DNA of 64,000 bases, from contig NZ_JADOEQ010000006.1 in assembly GCF_016745255.1 (NCBI RefSeq), forward strand, positions 1 to 64,000, written 5' to 3'. Made by a program: the position numbers and the translations under genes. Below the pieces are notes generated by a model. That model was not told where the DNA came from. It saw nothing but the letters and a program-made list of their open reading frames with translations, and searched no databases. Positions within the stretch are counted from its first letter, which is position 1; each line of letters opens with the position of its first letter. This DNA comes from Enterococcus sp. BWR-S5. Its GTDB lineage: Bacteria > Bacillota > Bacilli > Lactobacillales > Enterococcaceae. Shown here piece by piece: positions 1-8,051 of this stretch.

Positions 1-2
1 TT

Positions 3-602
3 CTGATCCTGTTCATTCAAAGCTTCCTGACGGGAAGAAAACGTGCAGGACTGCAAAAAAAGCGCATCAAGAACAAGAAGAAGCGGAAAAAACTGCAGCG
101 TAGGGTACAAAAGATGAAAAAGCTGCAATGGCGTCAGTTTCGTTCCGCTCTTTTATTACTGGTACTTGGAGGCGCACTGGGGGGAGGCGCCTTCTATTCC
201 CGCTACTATCAAGCCCATCGATTGGGGGAACAAGACTCCAATGCGATTGTTCAGGGGTATCATTTGGTGGCGACGATTGAGGAGGAGCTGGGCAGTGAAG
301 AGTCCTTGGCGAATCCTGAAAAAGCAGCTACACGTCTGCGGGATTTAACCGGACGTTTGTCCAGTTATGGGACTCGTGTGCCCAGCCAACGGTTATCGGA
401 AGAAGGCCAACGCTTGTTAAGTCGACAATACTCGTATATGTCTGAGTTGGGGATGAATCTCTATACACAGGCAGATGACCTGATGGTTAATGAAGAGGCG
501 CGAGTTACTGTAGAGGCAGACTTAGAGAAGATTCGTACCCACCAAACCAAAGTCCTTACATATTTTGGTATTAAGGAAGAATCTCTGAAGAAGACAAACT
601 GA
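3..602 (+). CDS. Membrane protein of unknown function, 5'-truncated by the window edge
   Basis: The frame is open from base 3 without a stop, so the gene probably begins outside the window; an internal ATG at 114 is the alternative start. The visible product begins with a hydrophobic stretch, then a very basic linker (many Lys/Arg, about residues 10-35), then a clear membrane segment (SALLLLVLGGALGGGAFY), then about 130 mostly polar residues with heptad-like Leu/Glu spacing. This suggests a bitopic or two-helix protein with a soluble outer domain. Its TGA overlaps the ribosome binding site of the next gene, so it belongs to the signal peptidase/YfhO operon. I do not recognise the family; an envelope role is only inferred from the neighbours. 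Confidence 0.6.
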   Translation: MILFIQSFLTGRKRAGLQKKRIKNKKKRKKLQRRVQKMKKLQWRQFRSALLLLVLGGALGGGAFYSRYYQAHRLGEQDSNAIVQGYHLVATIEEELGSEESLANPEKAATRLRDLTGRLSSYGTRVPSQRLSEEGQRLLSRQYSYMSELGMNLYTQADDLMVNEEARVTVEADLEKIRTHQTKVLTYFGIKEESLKKTN

Positions 603-613
603 GGAAGTTACTG

Positions 614-1378
614 ATGAAGGACGAGAAGCAAAAGAAGCGTAAGACTCGAACAAGGCCTGTCCCAAAAGCCGTGAAAAAGCGGACAGGAAAAAAGACAGCA
701 ACGGACCGGCGGTCTGCTCTGCCTCATAAATCACACAAAAAAACAGAACGATTAGGTTCCTCGAAACAATACACAAAAAGGAAGACGGCACAATCAAGCG
801 GCGGGAAAACTGGCCGAAAGCGACCAACGGGGGTCAAAAGAGGCAGACGACTGGTCGGCGAGCTTCTTTTGAGCCTGTTTTTAGCTATGGGGCTGATTTA
901 TATTGTTTCCCTGTTTACCTTTACCTTTTATTCGGTGGACAGTTATATGATGGCACCAGCGGTAAATGCCGGAGATACAGTCTTTGTCAATAAGCTGAAA
1001 GCGATTCGGCGTTTTGATTTGGTCCTGTTTCGCAGTCCAACCGATGGCGAGCTGTCGGTTCGGCGAGTGATTGGGGTACCCGGTGATCGGCTCTATTATC
1101 AAGCAGATGTGCTGTATCTGAACGAGCAGGAACAGGTGGAGCGCTTTTTGAACACGGCGTTGAAGGAAGCCCGGCAAAATGACCAACAGTTCACTGAAGA
1201 CTTTCGCTTAAGTCAGGTGATTGGTCAGGATGCGGTGCCCAAGGACAGCTATTTTGTGTTGGGAGACAATCGAACCTTTGCCGCAGACAGCCGCAGCTAT
1301 GGCGTGATTCATAAAAAGGAGATCATTGGGGTGGTTCGGATGAAGGTCCTGCCGCTGCATGAAATGACGTATCTATAA
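614..1378 (+). CDS. Signal peptidase I-like protein lacking both catalytic residues
   Basis: 254 residues: about 80 very basic, probably disordered residues, one membrane segment (about 83-105), then an S26-type peptidase fold. Box D is recognisable (RRVIGVPGDRL) and so is the C-terminal GDNR...DSRSYG box. The Ser-Met of box B is replaced: the sequence reads VDSYMMAPA, placing Met112 where the nucleophilic Ser should be (the next gene has VDGVSMVPT). The general-base Lys of YVKRIIG is Arg150 here (SVRRVIG). Known parallels are S. aureus SpsA and streptococcal pilus SipA, non-catalytic members of this family. It is therefore probably a chaperone, scaffold or regulator rather than a peptidase. 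The start is supported by GAGGAAG six bases upstream; the gene is the second of an operon. Confidence 0.85.
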   Translation: MKDEKQKKRKTRTRPVPKAVKKRTGKKTATDRRSALPHKSHKKTERLGSSKQYTKRKTAQSSGGKTGRKRPTGVKRGRRLVGELLLSLFLAMGLIYIVSLFTFTFYSVDSYMMAPAVNAGDTVFVNKLKAIRRFDLVLFRSPTDGELSVRRVIGVPGDRLYYQADVLYLNEQEQVERFLNTALKEARQNDQQFTEDFRLSQVIGQDAVPKDSYFVLGDNRTFAADSRSYGVIHKKEIIGVVRMKVLPLHEMTYL

Positions 1379-1395
1379 GAAGGAAGACACAACGA

Positions 1396-2064
1396 ATGAA
1401 CCAAACCACAGAGAGAAAACCAAAAAAAGTACCTACCAGCGGTGTTCGCCCCAAGAAGCGAAACCGTCGGTTAAAACAAGAAATCAGACAACGAAAGCAA
1501 CAGGAGCAGCAGCGACGGGAATTACGTCGGGGCTATGTGGTGCTAGGGCTGTTAGCCGTCCTTGTGCTGCTATTCTTTTTGAACTTTCGAACCCGTCAGG
1601 TGGATGGGGTTTCGATGGTGCCAACCTTGGCAGACAACGACCGTCTGTTGGTCCGACGGACCGAAGCCTTTGCCCGTTATGAGCTGATTACCTTTGAACC
1701 GGCAGACAAAGCCGGAGAGTCCTATGTGAAACGAATCATTGGACTACCGGGGGATCGTCTGCATTTAGACGGTAATCGTCTGTATCTGTATGAAGCCACT
1801 ACGAAGCAGCAGACAAACAGCCAGGCAGGAACATTTTCTGCAGAGCAGCTGCCGGATGGGGCCTTAACGGTGCTTCTCAGTCCGGAGGCGGTTCAGTCGA
1901 TTGGCACACAAACAGAAATACCGGCCAATCAGTATTTTGTCTTAGGCGATAATCGAAGCAATTCCCGTGACAGTCGGGAGATGGGGCTTATCACGTCCGA
2001 CCAGATTGAAGGGGTCGTGGTGTTCCGCTATTTTCCCCTGACGAGCATCGGACGCGTCAGCTGA
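1396..2064 (+). CDS. lepB: Type I signal peptidase (active-site intact)
   Basis: 222 residues. A basic N-terminal tail (about 50 residues) is followed by one membrane helix (VVLGLLAVLVLLFFLNF) and an extracellular S26 domain. The catalytic dyad is present: Ser73 in VDGVSMVPT and Lys112 in SYVKRIIGLPGDRL, with the conserved GDNRSNSRDSR box near residue 190. It should cleave signal peptides of exported proteins at the outer face of the membrane. The start has GAAGGAAG upstream. It lies 17 bp after the inactive paralogue and 34 bp before yfhO, so all are probably co-transcribed. The pairing of an active and a dead copy suggests a dedicated substrate, which the window does not reveal. Confidence 0.92.
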   Translation: MNQTTERKPKKVPTSGVRPKKRNRRLKQEIRQRKQQEQQRRELRRGYVVLGLLAVLVLLFFLNFRTRQVDGVSMVPTLADNDRLLVRRTEAFARYELITFEPADKAGESYVKRIIGLPGDRLHLDGNRLYLYEATTKQQTNSQAGTFSAEQLPDGALTVLLSPEAVQSIGTQTEIPANQYFVLGDNRSNSRDSREMGLITSDQIEGVVVFRYFPLTSIGRVS

Positions 2065-2098
2065 GGCCACTGAAAAAACGGAAGAAATGAGGAAAGCA

Positions 2099-5050
2099 AT
2101 GAAACCAACACAATGGAAAGGTGTCCTTTATCTGGCGAAAAATCGCTGGATACTGGGCCTTAGTTTTTTTCTGCCGATACTGATTTTGGCAGGGGTATAT
2201 TTGATGATTGGGATTTATCCCGGCAGTAACCGAACCATCATGGCCAGTGATTCATTTCACCAGCTGTCAAACTTTTTAGCCAGCTACAATACCATGATGA
2301 AGGGCTCGGAGAGTATCTTCTACAGCTGGTATGTGTCGTTTGGCTTGAATTATTGGGCCTTTATTTCCTATTATTTGGGGGGCATTTTTACGCCATTGGT
2401 GTACCTGTTTGACAACAGTCAGATTCCCGATGCCCTGTATTTTTTGACCTTATTGAAATTTGGTTGTTCGGGACTGGCCTTTTCGGTGTTCAGTCTGGGC
2501 ACCTTCAAGCTGCCCCGTTGGGGCTATCCGGCGCTGAGTATTTCCTATGCGCTGATGAGCTTTGCCTTGGCGTTTTCTGAAATGATTATGTGGCTGGATG
2601 CCTTTGTCTACTTGCCGCTGGTTATCTTGGGGATCCATCGGGTGCTGGAACAACGGAAACCGCTGGTGCTGTTTGTCAGCTATTTTCTGTTATTTGTCAC
2701 CAACTTTTACATGGCCTTTATTGTCGGATTCTTCTCCTTCCTGTATTTCCTGACGCGTCTGGTAATTGATAGCGGCGACTGGAAACGCAAGGTGGGGGAT
2801 TATCTGGGGACCTCCCTGTTGGCAGGGGGCGCTTCGATGCCGGTGATTCTGCCCACCATTCTGGATTTGAGAAACAACGGGGAAGCCCTGAGCGCGATTA
2901 CGTCTTTGAAAACAGAAGACACCGGGGTGTTGGATTTGTTTGTGAAAAACTTTGTGGGGGTCTATGATACAACTCAGTTCGGCTCCACGCCGTTTGTCTT
3001 TATCGGGTTGTGGTCTCTGATTCTCTGTGTGTATTATTACACGGTCAAAGAGATTCCCTTGAAGGAGAAGCTGGCGTACAGCGCCTTGGGCGCCTTTGTG
3101 ATTTTCAGCTTTTACTTTGAGCCGCTGAACCTGTTTTGGCAGGGGCTTCATGCGCCGAATATGTTCCTGTTCCGCTACAGCTATGTGTTGTCGTTTCTAG
3201 TGATTCTGTTGGCGGGCTATGGCTGGGAGCACCTGTCAAAGGCTTCCTTTGATCGGATGAGCAATCTGGTATTGGGTTTGGTGTTTCTCTTTGTCGGTGT
3301 ACGAGTCTATGTCTCCTTTGGCGATACCTACCGCTACATTACCGTCTTTTCCTTTATCATGACCTTGCTCTTTCTATTTCTGTACCTGTTGTTCCTACGG
3401 GTCTTTTTGAAAAAGAAAACACTGGGCAAGCTGTGGGTGGTACTGTTTCTCTGCCTGATTAGTGCCGAGGCCGGTGTAAACACCTATGTGATTTTCCAAG
3501 GTATCAAAAAGGAATGGGTGTATCCGGCACGGAATCGTTACCTGTACCACTATGACGATATCAGTGGGCTGGTGGCCCAGACCAAAGAAGACAATGATTC
3601 CTTCTACCGCATGGAAACGATGCATATGTTAACGAAGAACGACAGCTTGAATTATGGGTACAGCGGAGTGGGGATGTTCTCCTCCATTCGAAACCGAAAT
3701 TCCCTGTCTTACCTGCATGAGCTGGGGTATCGTTCCTGGGGAACGAATCTTCAGAATGATTACCGCAACAACACCATCTTGATGGATATGATTTCAGGGA
3801 TTAAGTACAATCTTTCTCAGGAAGAAATCAATAAATACGGCTTTGAGAAAATCAACGAGTCCGGGGACTATGCCCTGTATGAAAACCAGTATGCGATGCC
3901 TCTTGGGGTGATGACGGACCGTGATTTGTATGTGGATGGGGCAGGCAAGAATCAGACCTCCCTATTCAATCTACTAGCCAATCAGAAGAAGAACTACTAT
4001 ACCTTTATTGATCCGGAGCTGGTGAACACGGAGCACGTGACCATCGAAGACGCCGATCAGATGGTCACCTATGTCAAAACGGATAAGAAGGAAAAGGAGC
4101 CGATGCGGCTGACGTGGAAAGCCACGATTCCAAGGAACAAGCAGGCGTATTTCAGCCTGTATCCGTTGAACTATGATGACCTGAAGGGGGCCGAGGTGAT
4201 TTTAACGGTCAACGGAGTAAAACAGCAGACCCGCATTAACATGACCGGCCAATACTACAACCTAGGCTATTATGAGGAAGAGACCGAGGTCGAGTACACG
4301 ATTGAGCTGTCGGATACCGTTCGGGCCCAGTTCCTAACCCCGGATATCGCCTTATTAGACATTGAAGAATACACGGAAGCGGCAGAAGCGATTCTGGACA
4401 AAGGAGTGGACTTCGAGGTAAGCGGGCGGAAGGCAAAGGCCACTGTGACGGTCACCAAAGACGATCCGATTTTGTTTACGACGATTCCTTATGACAAGGG
4501 CTGGAAGGTCTATGTGGATGGGAAGGAAGCGGAGATTACACCATTTAGAGATGCATTTCTTTCGGTTCAGTTGGAAGAGGGTGCTCATGAAGTGGAATTT
4601 GTGTTCTTACCTCAAGGTCTACTTTTAGGTAGTGGTATTTCCGGTGTAAGTCTGCTTGTACTAGGCGGTTATCTTTTCTTTTTGAAGAAGCGCAGAGATG
4701 ATTCCTTCTACCAACCAACAAGCAGTGGAGGAAATAATCCAATACCGCTGCCATTAGTAGAAACAACTGCAGAAAAAGAAACAGCTTCGTCAGATAGCAG
4801 ACAAGTCAGTAAGTCAGTAAAAGAAGAAACAGTCGATACGACAAAGAAACCGATGTTGGTTGATTCTGCCACAACGACCTTGGAGGAGAACACAGCGTTT
4901 ATTGAGGAAGAGTCAGTTGGTAACTCACCTGAAAAGGATTCTTTAATAAGTGACTTTTCCTTTAGTGAGGATGACGACGTTAGCTTTCATCTCCAAACGG
5001 AAACAAAGCTGAAAAATAAGGAAACTACTCTTTCTAATGATGAAAGATAG
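2099..5050 (+). CDS. YfhO-family multi-pass membrane protein with acidic C-terminal tail
   Basis: About 983 residues. It has some 12 to 14 hydrophobic segments in the first 460 residues, a large extracytoplasmic region (about 470-830), one last membrane helix (about 845-862) and a polar Ser/Thr/Glu-rich tail of over 110 residues. Length and layout fit the YfhO family, GT-C-like proteins linked in Bacillus and Listeria to glycosylation of teichoic acids with undecaprenyl-phosphate sugars. I chose the ATG at 2099, with GAGG six bases upstream, over the in-frame ATG at 2087, whose GGAAG lies only two bases away. The DNA looks GC-rich up to about 4540 and then becomes clearly AT-rich, so the 3' part may have a different history. 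Substrate unknown. Confidence 0.85.
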   Translation: MKPTQWKGVLYLAKNRWILGLSFFLPILILAGVYLMIGIYPGSNRTIMASDSFHQLSNFLASYNTMMKGSESIFYSWYVSFGLNYWAFISYYLGGIFTPLVYLFDNSQIPDALYFLTLLKFGCSGLAFSVFSLGTFKLPRWGYPALSISYALMSFALAFSEMIMWLDAFVYLPLVILGIHRVLEQRKPLVLFVSYFLLFVTNFYMAFIVGFFSFLYFLTRLVIDSGDWKRKVGDYLGTSLLAGGASMPVILPTILDLRNNGEALSAITSLKTEDTGVLDLFVKNFVGVYDTTQFGSTPFVFIGLWSLILCVYYYTVKEIPLKEKLAYSALGAFVIFSFYFEPLNLFWQGLHAPNMFLFRYSYVLSFLVILLAGYGWEHLSKASFDRMSNLVLGLVFLFVGVRVYVSFGDTYRYITVFSFIMTLLFLFLYLLFLRVFLKKKTLGKLWVVLFLCLISAEAGVNTYVIFQGIKKEWVYPARNRYLYHYDDISGLVAQTKEDNDSFYRMETMHMLTKNDSLNYGYSGVGMFSSIRNRNSLSYLHELGYRSWGTNLQNDYRNNTILMDMISGIKYNLSQEEINKYGFEKINESGDYALYENQYAMPLGVMTDRDLYVDGAGKNQTSLFNLLANQKKNYYTFIDPELVNTEHVTIEDADQMVTYVKTDKKEKEPMRLTWKATIPRNKQAYFSLYPLNYDDLKGAEVILTVNGVKQQTRINMTGQYYNLGYYEEETEVEYTIELSDTVRAQFLTPDIALLDIEEYTEAAEAILDKGVDFEVSGRKAKATVTVTKDDPILFTTIPYDKGWKVYVDGKEAEITPFRDAFLSVQLEEGAHEVEFVFLPQGLLLGSGISGVSLLVLGGYLFFLKKRRDDSFYQPTSSGGNNPIPLPLVETTAEKETASSDSRQVSKSVKEETVDTTKKPMLVDSATTTLEENTAFIEEESVGNSPEKDSLISDFSFSEDDDVSFHLQTETKLKNKETTLSNDER

Positions 5051-5152
5051 ATGGGTTCAGTTGCTTATTCAAGTTTATGGGTAAGGTAATTTACAGTTTG
5101 ATTTATACGAAAGACAAGTCTATGGTTCTCGCGTTGCTTTATAAATATAAAA

Positions 5153-5190
5153 TAGTGGGAAAGATATTCCGTCGAGTATCTTTCCCATTA
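5153..5190. terminator. Bidirectional terminator-like hairpin
   Basis: GGGAAAGATA (5157-5166) pairs perfectly with TATCTTTCCC (5177-5186) around a 10-nt loop, and pairing extends outward with one G-T wobble. It lies between convergent genes (yfhO and the Y-polymerase operon). The minus-strand side is followed by a T-rich stretch. Confidence 0.7.
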
Positions 5191-5220
5191 ATCTTAGTAT
5201 GTTTTTATAGTATCATCCAA

Positions 5221-5511
5221 TCACGCAATGCTCTTCAACGGCTTCATCACGAATTCTCTTACGAAAGAATTAGGATTTCTAACAATGAATTTTTCAATCA
5301 CAAACTGTTTTCGTGCATTAAAATGACCGAAGACAGATAGCTCAAAGGTATTATTTTCCAGAAACATGACTAAGTTTGCCAGCTCACGCTTTGCGACTAG
5401 ACAGTTAAGGTCACCTCTAGTGGTGTGAAGTGTCAGACGCACCAGCATATTGGGAAAAGCTGAAACTAATCTAATTTTATCAGCAGTTCCGACATAGCTA
5501 TATTTTTTCAT
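5221..5511 (-). CDS. Small conserved-looking protein at the end of the Y-polymerase operon
   Basis: 96 residues beginning MKKYSYVGTADKIR, with GGAGGAATAGCG directly before the ATG. It starts two bases after the stop of the YolD-like gene, so it is almost certainly the third gene of the SOS operon. No membrane segment or signal peptide is visible. The sequence is mixed basic/hydrophobic, with VRLTLHTTRG and FVIEKFIVRNP blocks suggesting a small alpha/beta fold. I do not recognise the family. Operon position suggests an accessory of translesion polymerase expression or function; that is inference. Confidence 0.7.
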   Translation of the reverse strand: MKKYSYVGTADKIRLVSAFPNMLVRLTLHTTRGDLNCLVAKRELANLVMFLENNTFELSVFGHFNARKQFVIEKFIVRNPNSFVREFVMKPLKSIA

Positions 5512-5513
5512 CG

Positions 5514-5909
5514 CTATTCCTCCTTTGATACATCGCTCCACTTATGGAAGCTTTTCAGCGCAACGTGGCGTATTTCTTCATAAAGAACCAGTTTTTCATC
5601 AACTAGAATACCCAGCTCATCAAAGCCTAAAATTTTTCCGGTAATATCCTCAAAGTAATTATTATCCATGTCTTTCATTTCTAATTGAAGAGTAATCAGA
5701 CTTTGTGCTTCATAAGCAGAGGCCAGTACCTGTTGAATGTCAGACTCAGACATTTTACTTTTTGCCGGAATCATTTTTTCTTCCAGCTGCTGCTCTTTTT
5801 CCATTTCGGCAGTATGCTCTGAAAGGTACATTCCCTGCCATTTCATGATTCCTCGATCAACATAATCGTGAAAATAGGAATCACTCCAATCAATTTCGTT
5901 TGGCATCAT
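5514..5909 (-). CDS. YolD-like family protein
   Basis: 131 residues. The motif DRGIMKWQGMYLSEH near residue 20 is characteristic of YolD-like proteins, small proteins nearly always paired with UmuC/UvrX-type Y-family polymerases in Firmicutes and their plasmids and phages; their biochemical role is not settled. The start at 5909 has AAGGAG five bases upstream. The gene overlaps the 3' end of the polymerase gene by about 20 bp, indicating translational coupling. Confidence 0.85.
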   Translation of the reverse strand: MMPNEIDWSDSYFHDYVDRGIMKWQGMYLSEHTAEMEKEQQLEEKMIPAKSKMSESDIQQVLASAYEAQSLITLQLEMKDMDNNYFEDITGKILGFDELGILVDEKLVLYEEIRHVALKSFHKWSDVSKEE

Positions 5910-7215
5910 ACTCACTCCTTAATCCGTCCATTCCACCTGCGTGTCCACCAATCAAAGATGCACGACTAATGGCTGTTCCACCTTCCAACAAAGAATTTGC
6001 ATGAACAATAGAGGTAAAACCATATTTTTTCCGAATCGCATCAATCAGTAAATCCAGCTTGTGATCGTTAATCGGAGTTTCAGCTTCATTGAACAAATCC
6101 AGCTGAATTGCTTCTGTGTAAGTTAATTTTGAAAAAGAGATACCAACTCTTCGTACTTCTAAACCAGTCCAGTTTCGTCTGAAAATTTCTAGTATGTATT
6201 CCTTCAACAGCTTCGAACGATTGGTTGGCGGAATTTTCATTTGTTGGCTAAAGCCTTTATTTCCTTGTTTTCTATACCAGCTGGAGTAACCTATGTATAA
6301 AGACACACACTGCGTTTGGGCATCGTGCTGTCGTAGTCTGGCTGCGACCTGGTCAGATAATTCTTGGAGGACAATCTCAATTTCCTGTTGGAAGCGATAG
6401 TCTCGTGGCAGTATCTGGTTATTGTTAAAGGATTTTTCCATTGGTTTATAGGTATCAGATAGTTTGGTTCGATCAATTCCACAGGCATGTGCATGAAGCT
6501 GAACGCCAATCACACCCATTTCCTCTTTTAACCGTCCCAAATCCGCATGAGCCAAATCAAAGACAGAGCGGATATTCAGCTTATCAAGTCGTTTGGCTGT
6601 TCGGGCATTGATGCCCCACATTTCAGTAATCGGATGTACCTGCCATAATGTATCTGGGATATCCTCGTACCGCCATTCAGCAATCGAATTCTTTGAATGC
6701 TTTGCCTGAATATCCATCGCAACTTTAGCAAGCAGAGGGTTATCGCCGATGCCAATAGTTACATGCAGGCCGGTTTCTTTTTCTATCCGTTCTTTGATTT
6801 CTATCGCCAGTCCCAGCGCATCTTTTCCAAATAGCATTTTGCTGTGTGTCAAATCGATAAAGGTCTCATCGATTGAATAAACAAGGATATCATTGCTCGC
6901 AGTATACTGTTTATAAATGGCGTTGATTTTCATATTTTCGTCGATATACAACTGCATTCGCGGAGGCACGATTAACAAGTCCGGATGGTTTGGTACGTCC
7001 CATTTCCGCATAACATTGGAAAGTCCAAGCCTTTCCTTGGCTGCAGGAGAAGCAGAGAGGATAAGACCGCCGGCATTCTCTGCATTACTCATGACAACCA
7101 ACATTGTATCCATGGGTGACAATCCACGTTGGACACATTCAACAGAGGCATAGAAGGACTTAACATCGATACATAAAATATCTCTTCGAGGTTCTTTTTC
7201 GTAATCAAATTTCAT
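5890..7215 (-). CDS. Y-family (UmuC/UvrX-type) DNA polymerase
   Basis: 441 residues. The palm motifs of translesion polymerases are present: CIDVKSFYASVE near residue 20 (first metal-binding Asp plus Phe-Tyr steric gate) and VYSIDETFID near residue 110 (catalytic Asp-Glu). They are followed by helix-hairpin-helix residues (MWGINARTAKRLDKLNI) and a little-finger region ending near 410. Length and sequence fit the UvrX/ImpB/MucB/SamB group. The ATG at 7215 is preceded by GGAAAGGAG, which favours it over two upstream ATGs. A LexA-type box lies 41 bp upstream, so the operon should be DNA-damage-inducible. Expected role: error-prone bypass of lesions. Confidence 0.93.
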   Translation of the reverse strand: MKFDYEKEPRRDILCIDVKSFYASVECVQRGLSPMDTMLVVMSNAENAGGLILSASPAAKERLGLSNVMRKWDVPNHPDLLIVPPRMQLYIDENMKINAIYKQYTASNDILVYSIDETFIDLTHSKMLFGKDALGLAIEIKERIEKETGLHVTIGIGDNPLLAKVAMDIQAKHSKNSIAEWRYEDIPDTLWQVHPITEMWGINARTAKRLDKLNIRSVFDLAHADLGRLKEEMGVIGVQLHAHACGIDRTKLSDTYKPMEKSFNNNQILPRDYRFQQEIEIVLQELSDQVAARLRQHDAQTQCVSLYIGYSSWYRKQGNKGFSQQMKIPPTNRSKLLKEYILEIFRRNWTGLEVRRVGISFSKLTYTEAIQLDLFNEAETPINDHKLDLLIDAIRKKYGFTSIVHANSLLEGGTAISRASLIGGHAGGMDGLRSEYDAKRN

Positions 7216-7255
7216 GAGTAAGCTCCTTTCCATCATCTATTTCCATTCAATTATA

Positions 7256-7269
7256 CGAACGTTTGTTCG
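7256..7269 (-). promoter_or_regulatory. LexA/DinR SOS box
   Basis: CGAACGTTTGTTCG is a full match to the Gram-positive LexA consensus (GAAC-N4-GTTC, extended by C and G). It lies immediately upstream of the Y-polymerase operon, on its promoter side. Confidence 0.88.
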
Positions 7270-7387
7270 TTTTGTCTAGCGTAAGATAGTTTACTGATAG
7301 CCAAAATTTTTATATAAGTAAGGACACTAAAAGTGATGAAAGAATAGAGGTTTAACTCTAAGAGCTTTTAAGTGAAGAGGAAAGTGG

Positions 7388-7417
7388 TTTACGTTTTAGA
7401 ATGAAATAGCGTATAAT
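7388..7417 (+). promoter_or_regulatory. Promoter of the Fur-boxed monooxygenase gene
   Basis: TTTACG (7388-7393) and TATAAT (7412-7417) are spaced by 18 bp. A Fur-type palindrome follows directly, overlapping the expected transcription start. Confidence 0.6.
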
Positions 7418-7421
7418 TGAT

Positions 7422-7440
7422 ATTGATAATCATTATCAAT
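7422..7440 (+). promoter_or_regulatory. Fur box
   Basis: ATTGATAATCATTATCAAT is a perfect 19-bp palindrome containing the 7-1-7 core TGATAAT-C-ATTATCA. It lies between the -10 hexamer and the ribosome binding site of the gene at 7466, a placement that predicts iron-dependent repression. Confidence 0.88.
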
Positions 7441-7465
7441 GGAATGTCAGAAAGGATGGAATCGC

Positions 7466-7774
7466 ATGATTGTTCAGTCAGTTACATTTGTTGTAAAAAA
7501 AGAAGGCAAGGAACATTTTGAGAATAAAACCAGGAAAGACGTCGCTTCGATGTTGGAAAGAGAGGCTTGTTTATCCAGTGAATGTTGGTATGCTGAGACA
7601 AAGGATACCTGCGAATTTATGCTGGTTTCAAAGTGGCAAACGAAAAAGGACTTTCAGGAATGGCTGAAGCGTCCGGAGCATCTGCAGCAGCATCGCGAAG
7701 CACATAAAGATAAAAGCGCAAAGCCTAGCTTTGTTTTAGAGAAAAGTCAGAGTAGCTATACAGTTTTGCCGTAA
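7466..7774 (+). CDS. Antibiotic-biosynthesis-monooxygenase (ABM)-like small protein, possibly haem-degrading
   Basis: 102 residues. The layout (short beta strand IVQSVTFVVKKEG, helix with FENKTRK, then FMLVSKWQTKKDFQEWLKRPEHLQQHREAH) fits the dimeric ferredoxin-like ABM fold shared by IsdG/HmoA/HmoB and quinol monooxygenases. The W-x-x-x-x-x-F-x-x-W block is typical of this fold. The start has AAAGGATGG six bases upstream. A perfect Fur box in the promoter supports an iron or haem role, for example release of iron from haem. Which member it is cannot be settled here: ABM proteins vary and the IsdG Asn-Trp-His triad is not clearly visible. Confidence 0.75.
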   Translation: MIVQSVTFVVKKEGKEHFENKTRKDVASMLEREACLSSECWYAETKDTCEFMLVSKWQTKKDFQEWLKRPEHLQQHREAHKDKSAKPSFVLEKSQSSYTVLP

Positions 7775-7780
7775 AAGAGA

Positions 7781-7820
7781 AAAAGCTGACAAAAGCGGGT
7801 GGTGCATGTCAGCTTTTTCT
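7781..7820 (+). terminator. Rho-independent terminator after the ABM gene
   Basis: AAAAGCTGACA (7781-7791) pairs with TGTCAGCTTTT (7807-7817), followed by a T-rich run. Confidence 0.85.
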
Positions 7821-7904
7821 TTTCTTAAAAGTGAAATGTCACATGTGTGTTTCTATATGTCGGATAGATAAAATTTTAAATGACGATAAATCGTCAACTG
7901 TTAA

Positions 7905-7933
7905 AACATTAGAAAATTCTAATGTTTTTTTTT
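7905..7933 (+). terminator. Terminator-like hairpin in the arc leader region
   Basis: AACATTAGAA and TTCTAATGTT form an inverted repeat followed by nine Ts. It lies about 180 bp before arcA. It could be a second terminator for upstream transcription, or an attenuator if the arc promoter lies upstream of it. Confidence 0.7.
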
Positions 7934-7984
7934 AATGGATTTATATTAAATTTCAAAAGGTCAGACTGAAAATTTTTTCAAAAG

Positions 7985-8014
7985 AATGCATATATGCACT
8001 ATTTCTGCATAATG
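7985..8014 (+). promoter_or_regulatory. Candidate ArgR operator (paired AT-rich TGCAT boxes)
   Basis: The palindrome TGCATATATGCA (7987-7998) is followed eight bases later by TGCATAATGA. Paired AT-rich imperfect palindromes of this kind resemble ARG boxes, and the cluster encodes ArgR. The match to the formal consensus is loose, so this is a suggestion. Confidence 0.4.
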
Positions 8015-8051
8015 AGAAAAACTCGACATTTCCAAAGGCAAAAACACGATG

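Noticed and set aside
5077-5340. 87-residue plus-strand frame after yfhO
   Set aside because: It has no good ribosome binding site, contains the bidirectional terminator hairpin and overlaps the better supported minus-strand gene.
7831-7842. Crp/Fnr-type operator GTGA-N4-TCAC for ArcR
   Set aside because: The spacing is four instead of six bases and it lies upstream of a terminator-like hairpin, so it is too weak to call.
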